Positions 22,494 through 34,401 of a stretch of DNA of 64,000 nt are shown here, piece after piece (the first letter of the stretch is position 1; each line of letters begins with the position of its first letter). The notes below the pieces were generated by a model. That model saw nothing but the letters and a program-made list of their open reading frames with translations. It was not told the origin of the DNA and searched no databases. The translations under genes and the position numbers were made by a program. This DNA is from Melieria omissa (taxonomy: Eukaryota > Arthropoda > Insecta > Diptera > Ulidiidae), in the NCBI GenBank assembly GCA_963971225.1, contig OZ020267.1, forward strand, positions 102,745,729-102,809,728, read 5' to 3'.

Positions 22494-23680
22494 GGGCTTT
22501 TGTTCGTGTTTATCGTATATTTCGTATTTGGTGTGTTTTCGCTCATTTTTGGTTTTATGAATTTTCAATTGTGTGCCAAAAACCATGCTTCGATGGCAAC
22601 AGCGACAAAAATTTGCCAACATTAACAAAATGCTTAGCATACAGTCGGGCGCGCTGCTTTTGTAGAAATCCATTTCATGATTATACCTGATTTTCAATTT
22701 CAGTTACAACTAAACTAAACCTAAAATGTAAAAACAACAACAACAGCAATTAAGTGTAAGCACATAGATTTAAGTTGAAAACAATACCAAAAACAACATA
22801 TAGCAAAAATACAACAACAAAACAACAACAAAAATCAGCATGACAATTGCACCCCAACATTGCGCAGCTTATTGAAGTAAACACAAATCTAGTAAATCGC
22901 ATGAATCGATTCGTAAATCAGTGCAGGCATATTTTATACCTGATGACAGACGCACTCAGCAGCTGGCAGCAGCCTAAAAGTATGCCACAAGTACATACAT
23001 TAAACGTCAACTACAGCCATCTTGCATTCACGATTTTGTTGCATGCTTTTAGGCTGTCTTCGACTGTCACAGCTCAAGGCTGGCGTCACGCCTGCCTGCT
23101 TAGCAAATGCCAAGTCAATGTTGCTCCATTGTTAACTGTGCCAACTAAACAACCACTGTACATAATTAAACGCTTACAAACGTAGTTGTAATATATCAGA
23201 CGTGTGGAGGTAATGTGAAACAGGTTAAATATATTTATTATATATGTAGTACCTAAGCTAAGGCAATGAATAATCAAATCGAATCGTGCAAACAGTGAGC
23301 GAAACAGCGAGTGTCGAAGCGAAGAAGGCAACTGATTATTTTGCACTGAAGCAAAGTCAACGCATTAAGTATTGAAATGCAATAATTAAGGCAGTCAAAC
23401 AGCGAGCTAAACCGTATTAGGCTATAGGACGAATATAAAATATGATAAAAATCCATAACAACAATATTTAAACTATCATAAAGTAAAGCAACATATTTAC
23501 AAGAGTGACGTTGAACCAGGAAAATAAATACGAATTTTACTTTTTGACATTTCAAAGTGTGCAAATATCTTTGAAACAAGTTTTTAATGTGACAGCAATG
23601 AAATTATTTCCTTATTTTAATTTGAAAGGATATGTTACTTCTCCAAACAATATCTGAAATGTGTCCCTTATCAGAAGACT
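22494..23680 (+). other. Probable 3' untranslated region of the DIP-like gene and flank
   Basis: Follows the stop codon. Contains CAA-rich stretches (22735-22830) typical of fly untranslated regions. No poly(A) site was assigned with confidence and no other gene is seen. Confidence 0.4.
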
Positions 23681-24204
23681 TTAACCTTCTCGAACCCAAA
23701 GTAACCAGAGAGCAACTTCACTTATTTGTCATCTTATAGCAAATACTACGATTGATGTGTTCAATTTAAAAATGCACCAACAAATTAATATTTGTAAAAG
23801 TGAATTTAAAGCAAATTAAAAAAAATTTTACTGTTATCCCCAAAATAATTTCCAAGAATTTGCAGCTATATCAATGAAAGTTTGTGTTCTAATTGAAGTC
23901 TACGAATTAGGCGCGTTTGATCAAAACCCTGTTTCTTTACTAATGGTTAAATGAAATCAAAAAGTATTAATTTTGTATTTTTCCGTAAATATTAAATAAT
24001 TTTTTTGTATTAAAAAATATTTATGCAAAATTCATTTAACCTGTTTTATGTTAAAATTTTTTAAAAGTGAACTTGCTCTAGAACTCTAATAAAGGGACGT
24101 GTCGACTTTAAATGTCGTGTGCACACTTCTGTCAAGTATTTCATGATTTAAACACCAAAAAGTAATATCGAGACACGGCGTAAATTCGGGCTCGAAAGGG
24201 TTAA
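23681..24204. mobile_element. TTAA-flanked MITE, family D, copy 2 (inverted)
   Basis: TTAA at 23681-23684 and 24201-24204. It is the reverse-orientation copy of the element at 3778-4302, with matching length (516 versus 517 bp body) and extended sequence similarity. Confidence 0.85.
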
Positions 24205-24339
24205 ATGCTTTGATGAAGGTTGGATTTTTAATAAGTTGTACATTCTTTTATTTTTTATGGGTCCACACAGCATTAGAATCTGATCTCTGATAGAAGATAA
24301 AATGAATGGAAAATAAAGTTGAACAATTGTCAACAAGAA

Positions 24340-26720
24340 AAGATGTGAGTTGGACGGATGAACATAATTATGGACTGCCTCGCGGTTGGACAAATGAATA
24401 ACTCAACAAAAGGGACAGATGTACAAATAGACCCACAGACGATACGTACAGATAAACCAAAGAGTAGATGGATTGATTTATAAAGGAGGTTGACAAATGA
24501 ATTGATGTATAGATGGGTTCACATACAAATGTAAGGTCATGCAATTGGATTGACTAACCAATGATTTGACATACAAATCATTTGACGTACCGATAACTCA
24601 ATTAACTAATTGTAAACTAACAAATTTTCATAGAGATCAACGTTTGGATGAATCGACGAAAACCCAACAAACACTCTGATGGGTAAACATACGAATAGAC
24701 TGACACACAGAAAAACGATCGCATGGATGAACTGATGCATAAATAAGCCAACGAATAGATAAAGTATTTTATAGACGTGTCCAAGGACAAATGAAGGACC
24801 ATGCAGATGAATTGTCATACTAATGGATTGACATACAGATGTATCTGCATACAGATGAACCAGCTTACTACTAAATCTATGTTTAAATAAATAGACTTAC
24901 ATATGAATTGACGATTAGATGAATCGACGAAAACCACAACAGACATACAGATGTATCAACATGCGCATAGAATGACGCTCAGATGATCCGCAGTACATAT
25001 GAACTGACCTACTGATGAATAAACGAATTGATGAAATGAATTTGATATGAAACAACAAATGAGAGAACAAACGCATAAATTAACGCACAGATGGGCTGAC
25101 GTAGAGATGAAGCAGCATACAAATAAATCTATGTATGAATACATTTACAAATGGATCGCTGCTTATATATTTAGATGGACGAATATAACAACAGCCATAC
25201 CAAAGGATCAACATACAGATGGACTGACGTACACATGCACCAATCTACAAGTGAAGCAACAAAGAGATGGACTGACGTACAGATAAATTGGTTTGTAAAC
25301 AAACGTGACATACAGAAAGATTTTTAACAAATTAACCCACATACGGATAAACCGACGTTTTTATGAATTCATGAACAGAAATACAGATTGATGGACAGAC
25401 AACCATAGCGACAAATAAAAGAATCAATGCACAGTTGAGATGATTATGAACTGATGTAGAAATGAACTGACTAACAAATGCATGAACCGACTTTCAAGTG
25501 GATGAATTAATGGACGTACATAGAATCAACGCACAGTTGAGATGATTACGAACCGATGTAGAAATGAATCGACTTACAAATACATTAACCGACTTACAAG
25601 TTATTCATCCACTTGATAAAATAAGTACCGAGGAGGCACCATTCTGATGAATGAAGGCACGTATGTAGTAGACAAATAGAAGAATCAACGCAAAGTTGAG
25701 CTGACGTACAAATTAAACGATTCGATTATGAACTGACTTACATATGGACGAACTTAGAGAAGCATGAACCGACCTACAAGTTCATTAATTAATGGACGTT
25801 TAAATTAATTGGCTTGTAGATAAATGATGAAGAGATAAATGATGAACAGATAAATAGACAGAAAGATGAAGCATCATACAGTCAGATGAATGCACGAATT
25901 TATTGATAAATAGAAGAATCAACGCACAGTTAAACCGACGTACCAATCGGACAAACATAGATAGCTAACGTTCACATGATTTGGTATACAGATTTACATG
26001 CAGTTTAAATTATGTATAGATGAACAGATGTACTGATGGGCCTAAGTTTATATGAATTTACGAATAGATGGACACAAAACTTTATCGAGAAATAAAAGGA
26101 TCAAAGCGCAGTTGTTCAGTTCAATTCGATTCTGAACCGACGTACAGTTGGATCGATATACAGAACCACAGATGAAGGACTTACAAATGATTAAATGAAT
26201 GGACGAATAAATGAGAAGATGCAAAGATAAATTACGAGCAGATAACAGATAAACCATAACGCAGATGGACATGGACATGGAGATCGACAAGTGAATGATC
26301 TGACGTACGGGCGGATGTACAATTGAATCGATGAGAGTACAGAAAGATTGGCAAATGGATGGACGTATAAATGAATATACATTGAATCGACGCACACTAA
26401 AACAGACCTTAGATTGCGCTGAAAATACATCAAGACAAACGACATATATAGATAGACATTCAATAAACTATGAATCAATTCGTACATCAACGTGTAGATC
26501 CATCCATATATAACCCGGTTGACAACCACTTGATGGACAGTTAATCAGTAGACTGACAAATATTTGCATAAGTAAACACACAGTCGTACAATTGGGTATC
26601 AAAAGATCTCAAAAGCAAAGACATCAATCATTTTGATCAACATCTACCTATGACAACTACTTAGCACAAAAGACCAGAGACCATAGTTGAAGACCAGACA
26701 CACAGAAAGATGGACTAACA
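24340..26720 (+). repeat. Degenerate ~16-bp minisatellite, array 2
   Basis: About 2.4 kb of variants of GATGGACTGACGTACA. The clearest runs are at 25210-25290. The unit is close to the minus-strand reading of array 1 (GATGGACTGAAGAATA). Open frames inside are by-products of the repeat. Confidence 0.8.
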
Positions 26721-28277
26721 AATAGCAGATATGGCTGGACAATTCATATCTCTTCTGAAGACAGTCTCAACAAATCTACGCAGAGCAGATTATTCATCGT
26801 TTGATTCATATTTTTCATAACTTCGTACAGTTTCATAAGATTCTAAATTCAATTCACAAGTGATTTGAATCATTTTAGTTAAGTTACTATATATTGATAT
26901 TTATAGCGAAAGGTTTATAGTTTTCAGAAGGGTTATTCCGTTTGCTGATTAATCTCAAATTATTTCGAAAATTTAATCTCAAAAGATTAACGCAACTGAG
27001 ATGCTGAGTGTAACAAACAAATCAAAAATGTTATCATACAAAACAAACAAATAAGAACAAACAAAAAAAACATATTGCAAGATAGAGTGAAACACAATGA
27101 AATTCACAGTCTTTCATACACATACCTACATATACGATGAGCTTGAAAGCTTTTCAACGATGCCAGATTTTACAAATTAATGCAGGTACCTATTCTTGGA
27201 CTACAATTTGATTGTAATGGGTTTTTGTTTAATATTGTTTATGTTTTTACTACCTTACAAGCTAAGTTTATATTAGTTCACTGCATTTCGTATAGTTTAA
27301 TCAAGTCACAAATATATTTCTGCAATTAATTTGAAATATATTTCTTTTTCTTAAATATTTTTCTTTCTACATATTTTCACCTTAGTTTAACAAATTGATA
27401 CAAGTGTCTTTGAGGCAATTGACTTACGTTGTTAGTTAATTAGTGATCCTAAATTACAGTAAATACAACTTTGGCACATTTTTTTCTCCAACATTGTTGC
27501 TGTTTTTATTCCACTTTCATCACAAGTACTCATATAATAAAAATACAGGTACTCGCATTTATGAATCATGATTCAAATAGCTTCGCAATGCAGCTAAGAC
27601 CACAAGTTACAAACAAGTTGTTGGGTACTAATAACATGAAAGCAAGAAAACACAAACACTGGCAACACTGCAAATACTCGTAAGCTAAAGTTTTTGTGTT
27701 AATTTAAGTGAAAAGTTAAGTTGAACAGTTGCAAGTAATTTATGATTAGTTAAGTACATATAAGCGAGTGCAAAAACAAAAATTGATAACATAAATCAAA
27801 TATGCAAAACTACACTGAACGGATATATTTAGCGTTAAGCGGCAGAAATCTATGGAATTATACATATAAATATTATAAATAAAAAATTTAAAGAAAATAC
27901 CAAAAGTTTGGCACTCATTAACTGGAATAACTGGTGAGTATGTATGTTAGGCAGTGGCGCACAAAGGAGGTTGTGGGGGTTCAAAGTCTAATGGTATTCG
28001 GCTCAAAATTGTACGCAAACTTCCCCGTCCCCAAATGAAAACCCTTGTGCATCACTGCTGTGAAATAACTGAGATGACGGGAGGGTTGGTTTATTGCTCT
28101 AACTTACAGTGAGATGTGAGTTTTTTGTTGTTCATATCAGAAGATTACATTATGTACGGAAATCAGGTTTACGCTGCCCCGAGATATTACAAAAACATTA
28201 CTTATATTGCCTACCTCATTATTGAGGGAAGAGTTTATATCGTTCAATGTAATCTAGAAATTTGTTAACTATACTTA
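26721..28277. other. AT-rich non-coding sequence
   Basis: No gene or element recognised; a short CAA/AAC-rich and AT-rich stretch precedes the mariner insertion. Confidence 0.4.
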
Positions 28278-29524
28278 CCAGGTATGCGCCTATGAAACCG
28301 GTAACGACATCTAGCGGTAAATAGCCGAATATTTATAAACTTCGGAACCGTACCATATGTCATATGTCAACAATATTCAGTTCACAATTTGTCAAGTTTC
28401 ATCCAACAACGCATTGTTTGACGCTCTGGAAAATGTCGGATTACGTGCCTACAAATTACGATTTGCGGACACAGTTAATTTTGTGTTACCATTTGAAGAA
28501 AAACGCTTCTGAATCGCATCGAATGCTTGTGGAAGCTTACGGCGAGCATGCTCTTGGTCGAACACAGTGTAACGAGTGGTTCAATAAATTTAAAAGTGGT
28601 GATTTTGATGTGAGAAACGAGGAGCGTGGCCAGCCACCAAAAAAGTTTGAAGACGCCGAATTGCAAGCATTGCTCGATGAAGATGATGGCCAAATGCAAG
28701 AACAGCTCGCAGAACAATTGGGTGTTGACCGTCGGACCGTCGGAAAACGTTTAAAAGCAATGGGAAAAATTGTAAAGGTCGGTAGATGGGTGCCACATGA
28801 ACTGACTGAAAGGCAGCAAGAAAACCGAAAAACCACTTGTGAAATGCTGCTCGCCCGGTACAAAAGAAAGTCGTTTTTGCATCGAATCGTAACTGGTGAT
28901 GAAAAGTGGGTCTATTTCAAGAATCCCAAACGAAAAAGATTGTATGTTAACCGCGGCGAAAGTGCGCAATCGACCGCAAGGCCAGATCGCTTCGGAAAGA
29001 AGGCCATGCTATGTGTTTTCTGGGACCAGCGTGGTGTCATATAGTATGACCTTCTAAAACCTGATGAAACGGTTAACGGTGAACGTTACCAACAACAATT
29101 GGCCGATTTGAACCGTGCTATACGCCAAAAACGCCCAGAATATGAAGCCAGGCAACACAAAGTGATTTTCCTCGATGACAACGCACCACCACACCGCACT
29201 AGAGCCACCAAAGAATTGGTTGCATCGTACAACTGGGAAGCTCTTGCTCATGCGGCTTACTCACCAGACTTGGCGCCTTCGGATTATCACATGTTCGCAT
29301 CGATGGGCCACGCATTAACGGAACGGCGCTTCAATTCTCACGCAGAAGTCAAAAAATGGATCGATGATTGGTTTCAGGCAAAAGACGAAGGCGAGGCATC
29401 CATAAATTGCCTGAGAGATGGGAAAAGTGTGTAGCTAGCGATGGCCATTACTTTGAAGAATAAAATTGTAATCATTTCCTCACAATAAACGTGTTAATTA
29501 CCGGTTTCATAGGCGCATACCTGG
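28278..29524 (+). mobile_element. Nearly complete mariner transposon
   Basis: A 1,247-bp element flanked by TA at 28276-28277 and 29525-29526. The terminal inverted repeats are identical over 27 bases and begin CCAGGTATGCGCCTATGAAA. Length, TA duplication and transposase are all typical of the mariner family. It encodes the broken transposase at 28433-29461. Confidence 0.95.
28433..29461 (+). pseudogene. Mariner transposase (D,D34D) with one stop and one frameshift
   Basis: Starts at ATG 28433 (MSDYVPTNYDLR). It has an N-terminal helix-turn-helix region, then WVPHELTERQ (the family's WVPHEL), the first Asp in VTGDEKWVYF, the second in FLDDNAPPH and the third in YSPDLAPSDYH. There are 34 residues between the last two, so the catalytic set is D,D34D. 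A TAG at 29042-29044 interrupts GVI-YDLLKP where the family normally has Tyr. A frameshift near 29385-29395 shifts the C-terminus out of frame; the family ending (LPERWEK...SDGHYFEE) is readable in another frame up to 29461. One codon change and one indel make this a recent casualty. Confidence 0.92.
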
Positions 29525-29526
29525 TA

Positions 29527-32254
29527 GATCAGAGGAGATAGAAGAAATAGTAGTCAATACGAAATCTTATTAAACTTAAATTTTTCCAAAATCTACTCTT
29601 TTCCATAAATCAGATTACATTCTCTAAATCAGATCACATTCCATACCTCGAACTACTCTCAAAATTTCAATCTCAACACTTTCTTCTTTCACTGGAAAAA
29701 TATATAAAAATACTTGCGTTGGTTTTGCCGGATCAAAAGTTATATGCCTCTCCTGACAATTTTTGATTTTTGTTTAAAAAGTCAAGTTTTTAAATAGCAA
29801 AAAATCACATAAAATATGCTTTTAGAAAACAATGCAATAAAAAAAAAACACCTCACTGAAATAATTTCAACTCCCTTGCCATTCTAGTGTTAAGTAATGT
29901 CAGTAAAGATTGGCACTAATGCCACGAACACACAGACGACGGCAACGACTCGACTGCATCTGCAAAAATATAAAACCAGAACATTCGTATGGAAACGATT
30001 CACGACTTCACGAACACCAAACACAGTTGTAGCTGTTTCCAAACATAAAACTATTTTCTATTTTTCTTAGGCGAAAAACCCAAAGCAATTGGCATCACTG
30101 TTCCAAAACAAATATTTTTAATGGAATTTTTCTTACTTTTTCAATGTGCTTTGAAGAACAATTACAAATTTTGTAGTATTTCAGTTAAAATTTAGAGTTC
30201 AAAAAATTATTACATATTGTTATTTGTTTTTAAATTGATTGTAATAAATAATAATAAAGGATACGAAACGAAGCACTTTAAAATTAATGTTTAGGACCTC
30301 AAAATTATGATTGTGCTGACGTTGGTGCCGCTTTTATTGTAGTCACGTGGTTGACTACACGACGACGGTCGAAGTTGACGCCATCTTGAAGTTGTGTGGC
30401 TGTGTCGCTGCCGGCTTGAATGTGTTCGGGCCATAAAGAAAATAGTTTGGTGAGAAAAATAAAAAACATCAACTGTTATGCATTTTTGTTATTAAAGCCT
30501 CAAGCAGAAATAAGTAATGGGCCAACGAATTTAGAATTTTAAAGAAATAAAATTAATAAATTGGCCAAAGAATTTCGAATTTTAATATATCCAAGCAAAA
30601 ATCTGCATCGTAAGAATGCAGGTAGGTAGATAGTCTTAGTTGTTGCGTGGAAGCAATAAGGTCAAACACTCTCATTGTGATACCACGATTTATTGGATTC
30701 ATATCCCCTGCTACAAGAAGCAGTAAGAACTTCTAAGAAAGCTATGTAAATAATCTTATCGGTTATAGTTACCCAATTGGTCAAAGAAGAACTCGCCAAG
30801 GTAAATCTTTGTTTCTTCTAAAGAATGCAGAACAAGTACCTAGAAGATAAAAAATATTGCCTTCTCCTTTTCATGCATGCAGCTCCTGAAAAAATCATTG
30901 GAAAAATAACAACAAACTTTTGGCATGGATACTTATGAAGCAGTGACTTGTCAGGGCACTAATTATAATCCTTTAATGATTTCTTTCTACTGAAAGAAGT
31001 TCTGTGGGACAAAGAAGGTTGAACAGACAGTAGTGGGTAAAATTTTTTTTAAATAGTAGAAAGAAAAAAACTACTTCGCTTTCATTGGGAGTTAGTATCT
31101 TTTATGGAGTTTATACTTAGAGGTTAGAAGAAAGATGATGAGGGTCCCTGCTGCTAATGTGCCCTTCCAGCTTCTGAAAGGGTATAAAGAAATATCTTCG
31201 CTTCTCGAGCAAATTGTTTATTTCAAATGTACAGACAGATTAAGCGTTGGTTGGGAATTGAAAGATTAATGCAAAACAAATGCAAACAAAGCATATATAT
31301 TTACATATCTATATATAAGTATATAGGTCCACATTAAGCAATACAAAATTCGCATATTTTACAAAATTTCCAATGCTACTTTTGCTTGCATACACTGCAG
31401 TTAAGTTTAGTGCGGTGCGCTCTTTGGAAAAAAATGTCTATACAAACAGATATGTCAATCAATACAGAGCCGTGCACGTACAGCACACAAATTTGCACAC
31501 CGTCGAGCGCCCATTCAGCGCAATCCATCTTCATTTTTATGCCATGCTGCGCGTTGCATTTGTCTAACCGCAACCCCGCCACCGACCATTGCGTGCGCCC
31601 TCGATTTAGTTGTTGACCAGTGTTGTCATTGTTCTTGCAATGTGCTTCCTCGAACTTTACTTTTTCTTTTGTAGTACTTTTTCATTTCTATTTGTTGTTG
31701 TGTGTTTGTATTTTTTGTTTGCACATATTTCGGCTTCATTGTTCGTCAATGTTTGCATCCAATAGCGCACTGAGTCCAGTTTGGCAGTTTGCCGTCAACA
31801 GTGCTCAATCTTATGCACACAATGCGCACAACAACAACAACAATAATAATGTTCATGCACATTATGCATATGTATGAGTGCGTTTGCAAATAGCCTGTGG
31901 TGCAAGTTTGTTGTCAGCACTAAGAAGAACAAGCAAACATGAAAGGCATCAACAACTCTGGGCAGTTTCGGGTTAAATAAGACATTTACTTTTTCTTAAT
32001 AAACAGCAATGAATAAATTTGACATTTGCTACATTTTTGCAATGTTTCGCATTCTTCAAAGTTACTACGAAATTTAGATATTTTTCAAATTTTTGGTAAA
32101 TTTTCAGATAAGAAATATCATTGAAATATGAAAAAATTCTTGCTCTTTTGATTGTTTATGCTTTCTAAGCTGTTCTCCGTTCACGTTCCTATTCACATCA
32201 AGTCAGATCTCCGCGCTTTAAAACATTGTGTATTCAATAGTAAGTATTCTGCCC
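29527..32254. other. AT-rich non-coding sequence
   Basis: No gene recognised. A TTCTAGTGTTAA end near 29882-29893 resembles the right end of family E MITEs, but no matching left end was found. Microsatellite-like CAA repeats lie near 31833. Confidence 0.35.
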
Positions 32255-32260
32255 TTTATT
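32255..32260 (-). terminator. Poly(A) signal of Nepl gene 3
   Basis: AATAAA on the minus strand about 127 bases after the stop codon at 32387. Confidence 0.45.
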
Positions 32261-32386
32261 TTTATATATCACATCATTTTTGTTCTTCAACACTCCTCAA
32301 GTTGTAAGTAAAATAAATAGTCAAATTTTCCAATAACCAAAATTTTGGTCCCCAAACACTCCTCGAGTTGTCCTCCATCATTCGTT

Positions 32387-34264
32387 CTACCAGAGTGCAC
32401 ACTTCTCGCTCGGATTCAGCGGCGCATTGGCCATGCAGCTAAACACTTCAGCAAACTGCGGCAGATTCGCCATCACCGAGTGCACACGACTCACCGGCGC
32501 ATTGATGTCCTCCGTCGGCTGCGCAGTGCAGAAGAACTGCGCATACTGCACGAAAAACTGTCGCTGCCTTTCGCGACGCAGCAGCAACATTTGCGCCAAA
32601 GTGGCCGGATGCCGCAGCACAGACATCATCTCGTCATCATAGAAGTACTGTTCGAAGGCCAAGCGAAAACCGCCCGCATCGGCAATGCGCTCATCCAGAT
32701 TGGCATCGCTGTGGCGCTGCTCCAGGCAGCGCAATGCATTTCTGAATGCATTTCGCTCCAACAAAGCATTGAAAATGGCCGGCGCATAGTTGCCGTACGC
32801 GTCGTAGCGCAGTCCCAGCGTGTCGAAGGCGTGCAGCAGCTCGTGGCCCAGCGTTGCGCCCAGCCACGCATAGTAGGCGCCATCCGAGCTCGTTGTGCGT
32901 TCGCTGGGACCTGCGTGCAAATAGCTGAACGGCAGCACAACCATATTGCGCTGCTGATCGTAGAACGGCACCGGATTATGATCGCCTGCAACGAAAGTGC
33001 GCGCCGGAGCGTCGGCACTGGCAGTGAGCAGCTCCAGCTGCCGGCGCGTGGCATGCAGCAGCAACTGCAAGTGGCTGGCGTAGAAGTTGCGACTGCTGGT
33101 GTTGCGCAGCTCCGCATAGTAGCGCCGATAATAGCTCGCGTCCGCCTGCGGCAAGTTACCAATGTTCAGCCGCATGCGTTCGACTTTCAGCTGCAGAAAG
33201 CGCTGCTCTGTAGCGTTAAGCTGCGCCGGGTGGTTAGCTATGAATTGCAGAAAGAGCTGCTGCAATCGTTGAAAGAGCGTCGTTATGGCAGTCTGGCGTG
33301 CCAACAGACCGTACGCTGCCTGTTGCGCGTACAGATGGTTCAATGCCAGCGACATGTGCTGCTGCAGATGCGCAATGCAACTGGATGGCGTGGCATCGCT
33401 GGGCAGCAGCGAACGCAAGTACGCAGCCCACTGCACGCGCACATACACACAGCTGACAGCGGGCTGCGCGCGCTTCAGCAACGCGTGCAGCTGACGCAAG
33501 TAGTCAATGTTGTAAACAAGCACCCGCACATCGCCAGGCGGCTGCTTTCCATTCCACAGTTCAGCCAAGTAGCCGGCCCAGTCAATGTCTGCCTCTGCGT
33601 CTGCGCGTAGCAACTCCATCATACGGTACTCGCTCACTGTGTTGCTCGTCGTTAAATTGTTCAAAGCTAACTGAAACGCTTCCAGCTGGTAACTATCAAC
33701 CACTTCCGGCCCATAGTTCAACTCCTGTTCCCACTCGCCCAACATTGGCAACTCTGCCCGATCCACTGTCAGGTATGAGTGCGTAGCATTGGAGCGCACC
33801 TCCGTCTGCACCAGCAGATTCAAACCGTAGCGCCGCAAGCGACCCAATGCGCGCCAGGCACTCGTGGTGCAATCGGCTGGCGACGCAAACAGCTCATAGT
33901 TGTCCAGACTGAAGCGGCCAGCCCGACGGCAGAGCGTGTAGTAGCGCTGTGTGGTGCGTTGCACAGCATTGGTCACGCTGGGCATCTTCAACACGTCGCT
34001 CAGTACGGACGCAAAGCCGCTCACCATGCGCTGCGAGTAGTCGCTGCGCGCCCATTCGCTGCACGCGTAGCTGTAGAAGTCAACGCAGGGCGCAGCGGTC
34101 AGATTGCTGGCGAACCGCTGATGCAGCTTTGGATCGTAGGTCAGCGTGGGCCGGCATGGCGGCTTTGATTGTGAGTGGTGCTGAGCGCGGACTGATTGTT
34201 GACATGTGCACAAAACTGCCAGCAAACAAAGCGCCCGTGTGTACGTTTTATTAGATTTGCACAT
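32387..34264 (-). CDS. Neprilysin-like M13 zinc metallopeptidase (Nepl gene 3)
   Basis: Single-exon M13 peptidase of 625 residues. The first ATG is at 34264; the frame upstream to 34279 begins only with TTG. The N-terminus MCKSNKTYTRALCLLAVLCT is a signal peptide. The M13 signature APCVDFYSYACSEW is at about 58-71. Zinc site HELLH is at 474-478 with Glu525 and Asp529 in ERIAD, and the C-terminus is CALW. NAxY is replaced by VPFY. Unlike genes 1 and 2, the position of neprilysin His711 appears to be Asn (DINAPVSRV), while the Arg remains, so catalysis may be weakened. Neighbours are repeats: a hexamer array starts 138 bases upstream of the ATG. Likely a secreted peptidase or a catalytically modified relative. 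Confidence 0.92.
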   Translation of the reverse strand: MCKSNKTYTRALCLLAVLCTCQQSVRAQHHSQSKPPCRPTLTYDPKLHQRFASNLTAAPCVDFYSYACSEWARSDYSQRMVSGFASVLSDVLKMPSVTNAVQRTTQRYYTLCRRAGRFSLDNYELFASPADCTTSAWRALGRLRRYGLNLLVQTEVRSNATHSYLTVDRAELPMLGEWEQELNYGPEVVDSYQLEAFQLALNNLTTSNTVSEYRMMELLRADAEADIDWAGYLAELWNGKQPPGDVRVLVYNIDYLRQLHALLKRAQPAVSCVYVRVQWAAYLRSLLPSDATPSSCIAHLQQHMSLALNHLYAQQAAYGLLARQTAITTLFQRLQQLFLQFIANHPAQLNATEQRFLQLKVERMRLNIGNLPQADASYYRRYYAELRNTSSRNFYASHLQLLLHATRRQLELLTASADAPARTFVAGDHNPVPFYDQQRNMVVLPFSYLHAGPSERTTSSDGAYYAWLGATLGHELLHAFDTLGLRYDAYGNYAPAIFNALLERNAFRNALRCLEQRHSDANLDERIADAGGFRLAFEQYFYDDEMMSVLRHPATLAQMLLLRRERQRQFFVQYAQFFCTAQPTEDINAPVSRVHSVMANLPQFAEVFSCMANAPLNPSEKCALW

Positions 34265-34306
34265 TATCTGTTTGCACAAAGCGCGACTAATCGACTGATG
34301 TGCGCG

Positions 34307-34312
34307 TTTATA
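34307..34312 (-). promoter_or_regulatory. Possible TATA box of Nepl gene 3
   Basis: TATAAA on the minus strand, 43 bases upstream of the ATG, would place transcription start near 34281 and give a very short leader. The hexamer array begins about 90 bases further upstream. No clear initiator at the right distance, so this is tentative. Confidence 0.35.
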
Positions 34313-34401
34313 GTGCAGCGACTATACTGGCCGCAATGTTTGGGTATTTGAGCGACAGAGCGCTACACGGCTGCTACGTGGACTATGTACAGATCGGGTT
34401 G

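Noticed and set aside
29750..29893. Possible fourth copy of the family E MITE
   Set aside because: Only the TTCTAGTGTTAA end is visible; no matching left end or TTAA flank was found.
29915..30435. Possible element with GCCACGAACACA-like inverted ends
   Set aside because: The inverted similarity is imperfect and no target duplication is convincing.
32345..33610. 421-codon plus-strand open frame opposite Nepl gene 3
   Set aside because: Antisense shadow of the peptidase gene, with no domain.
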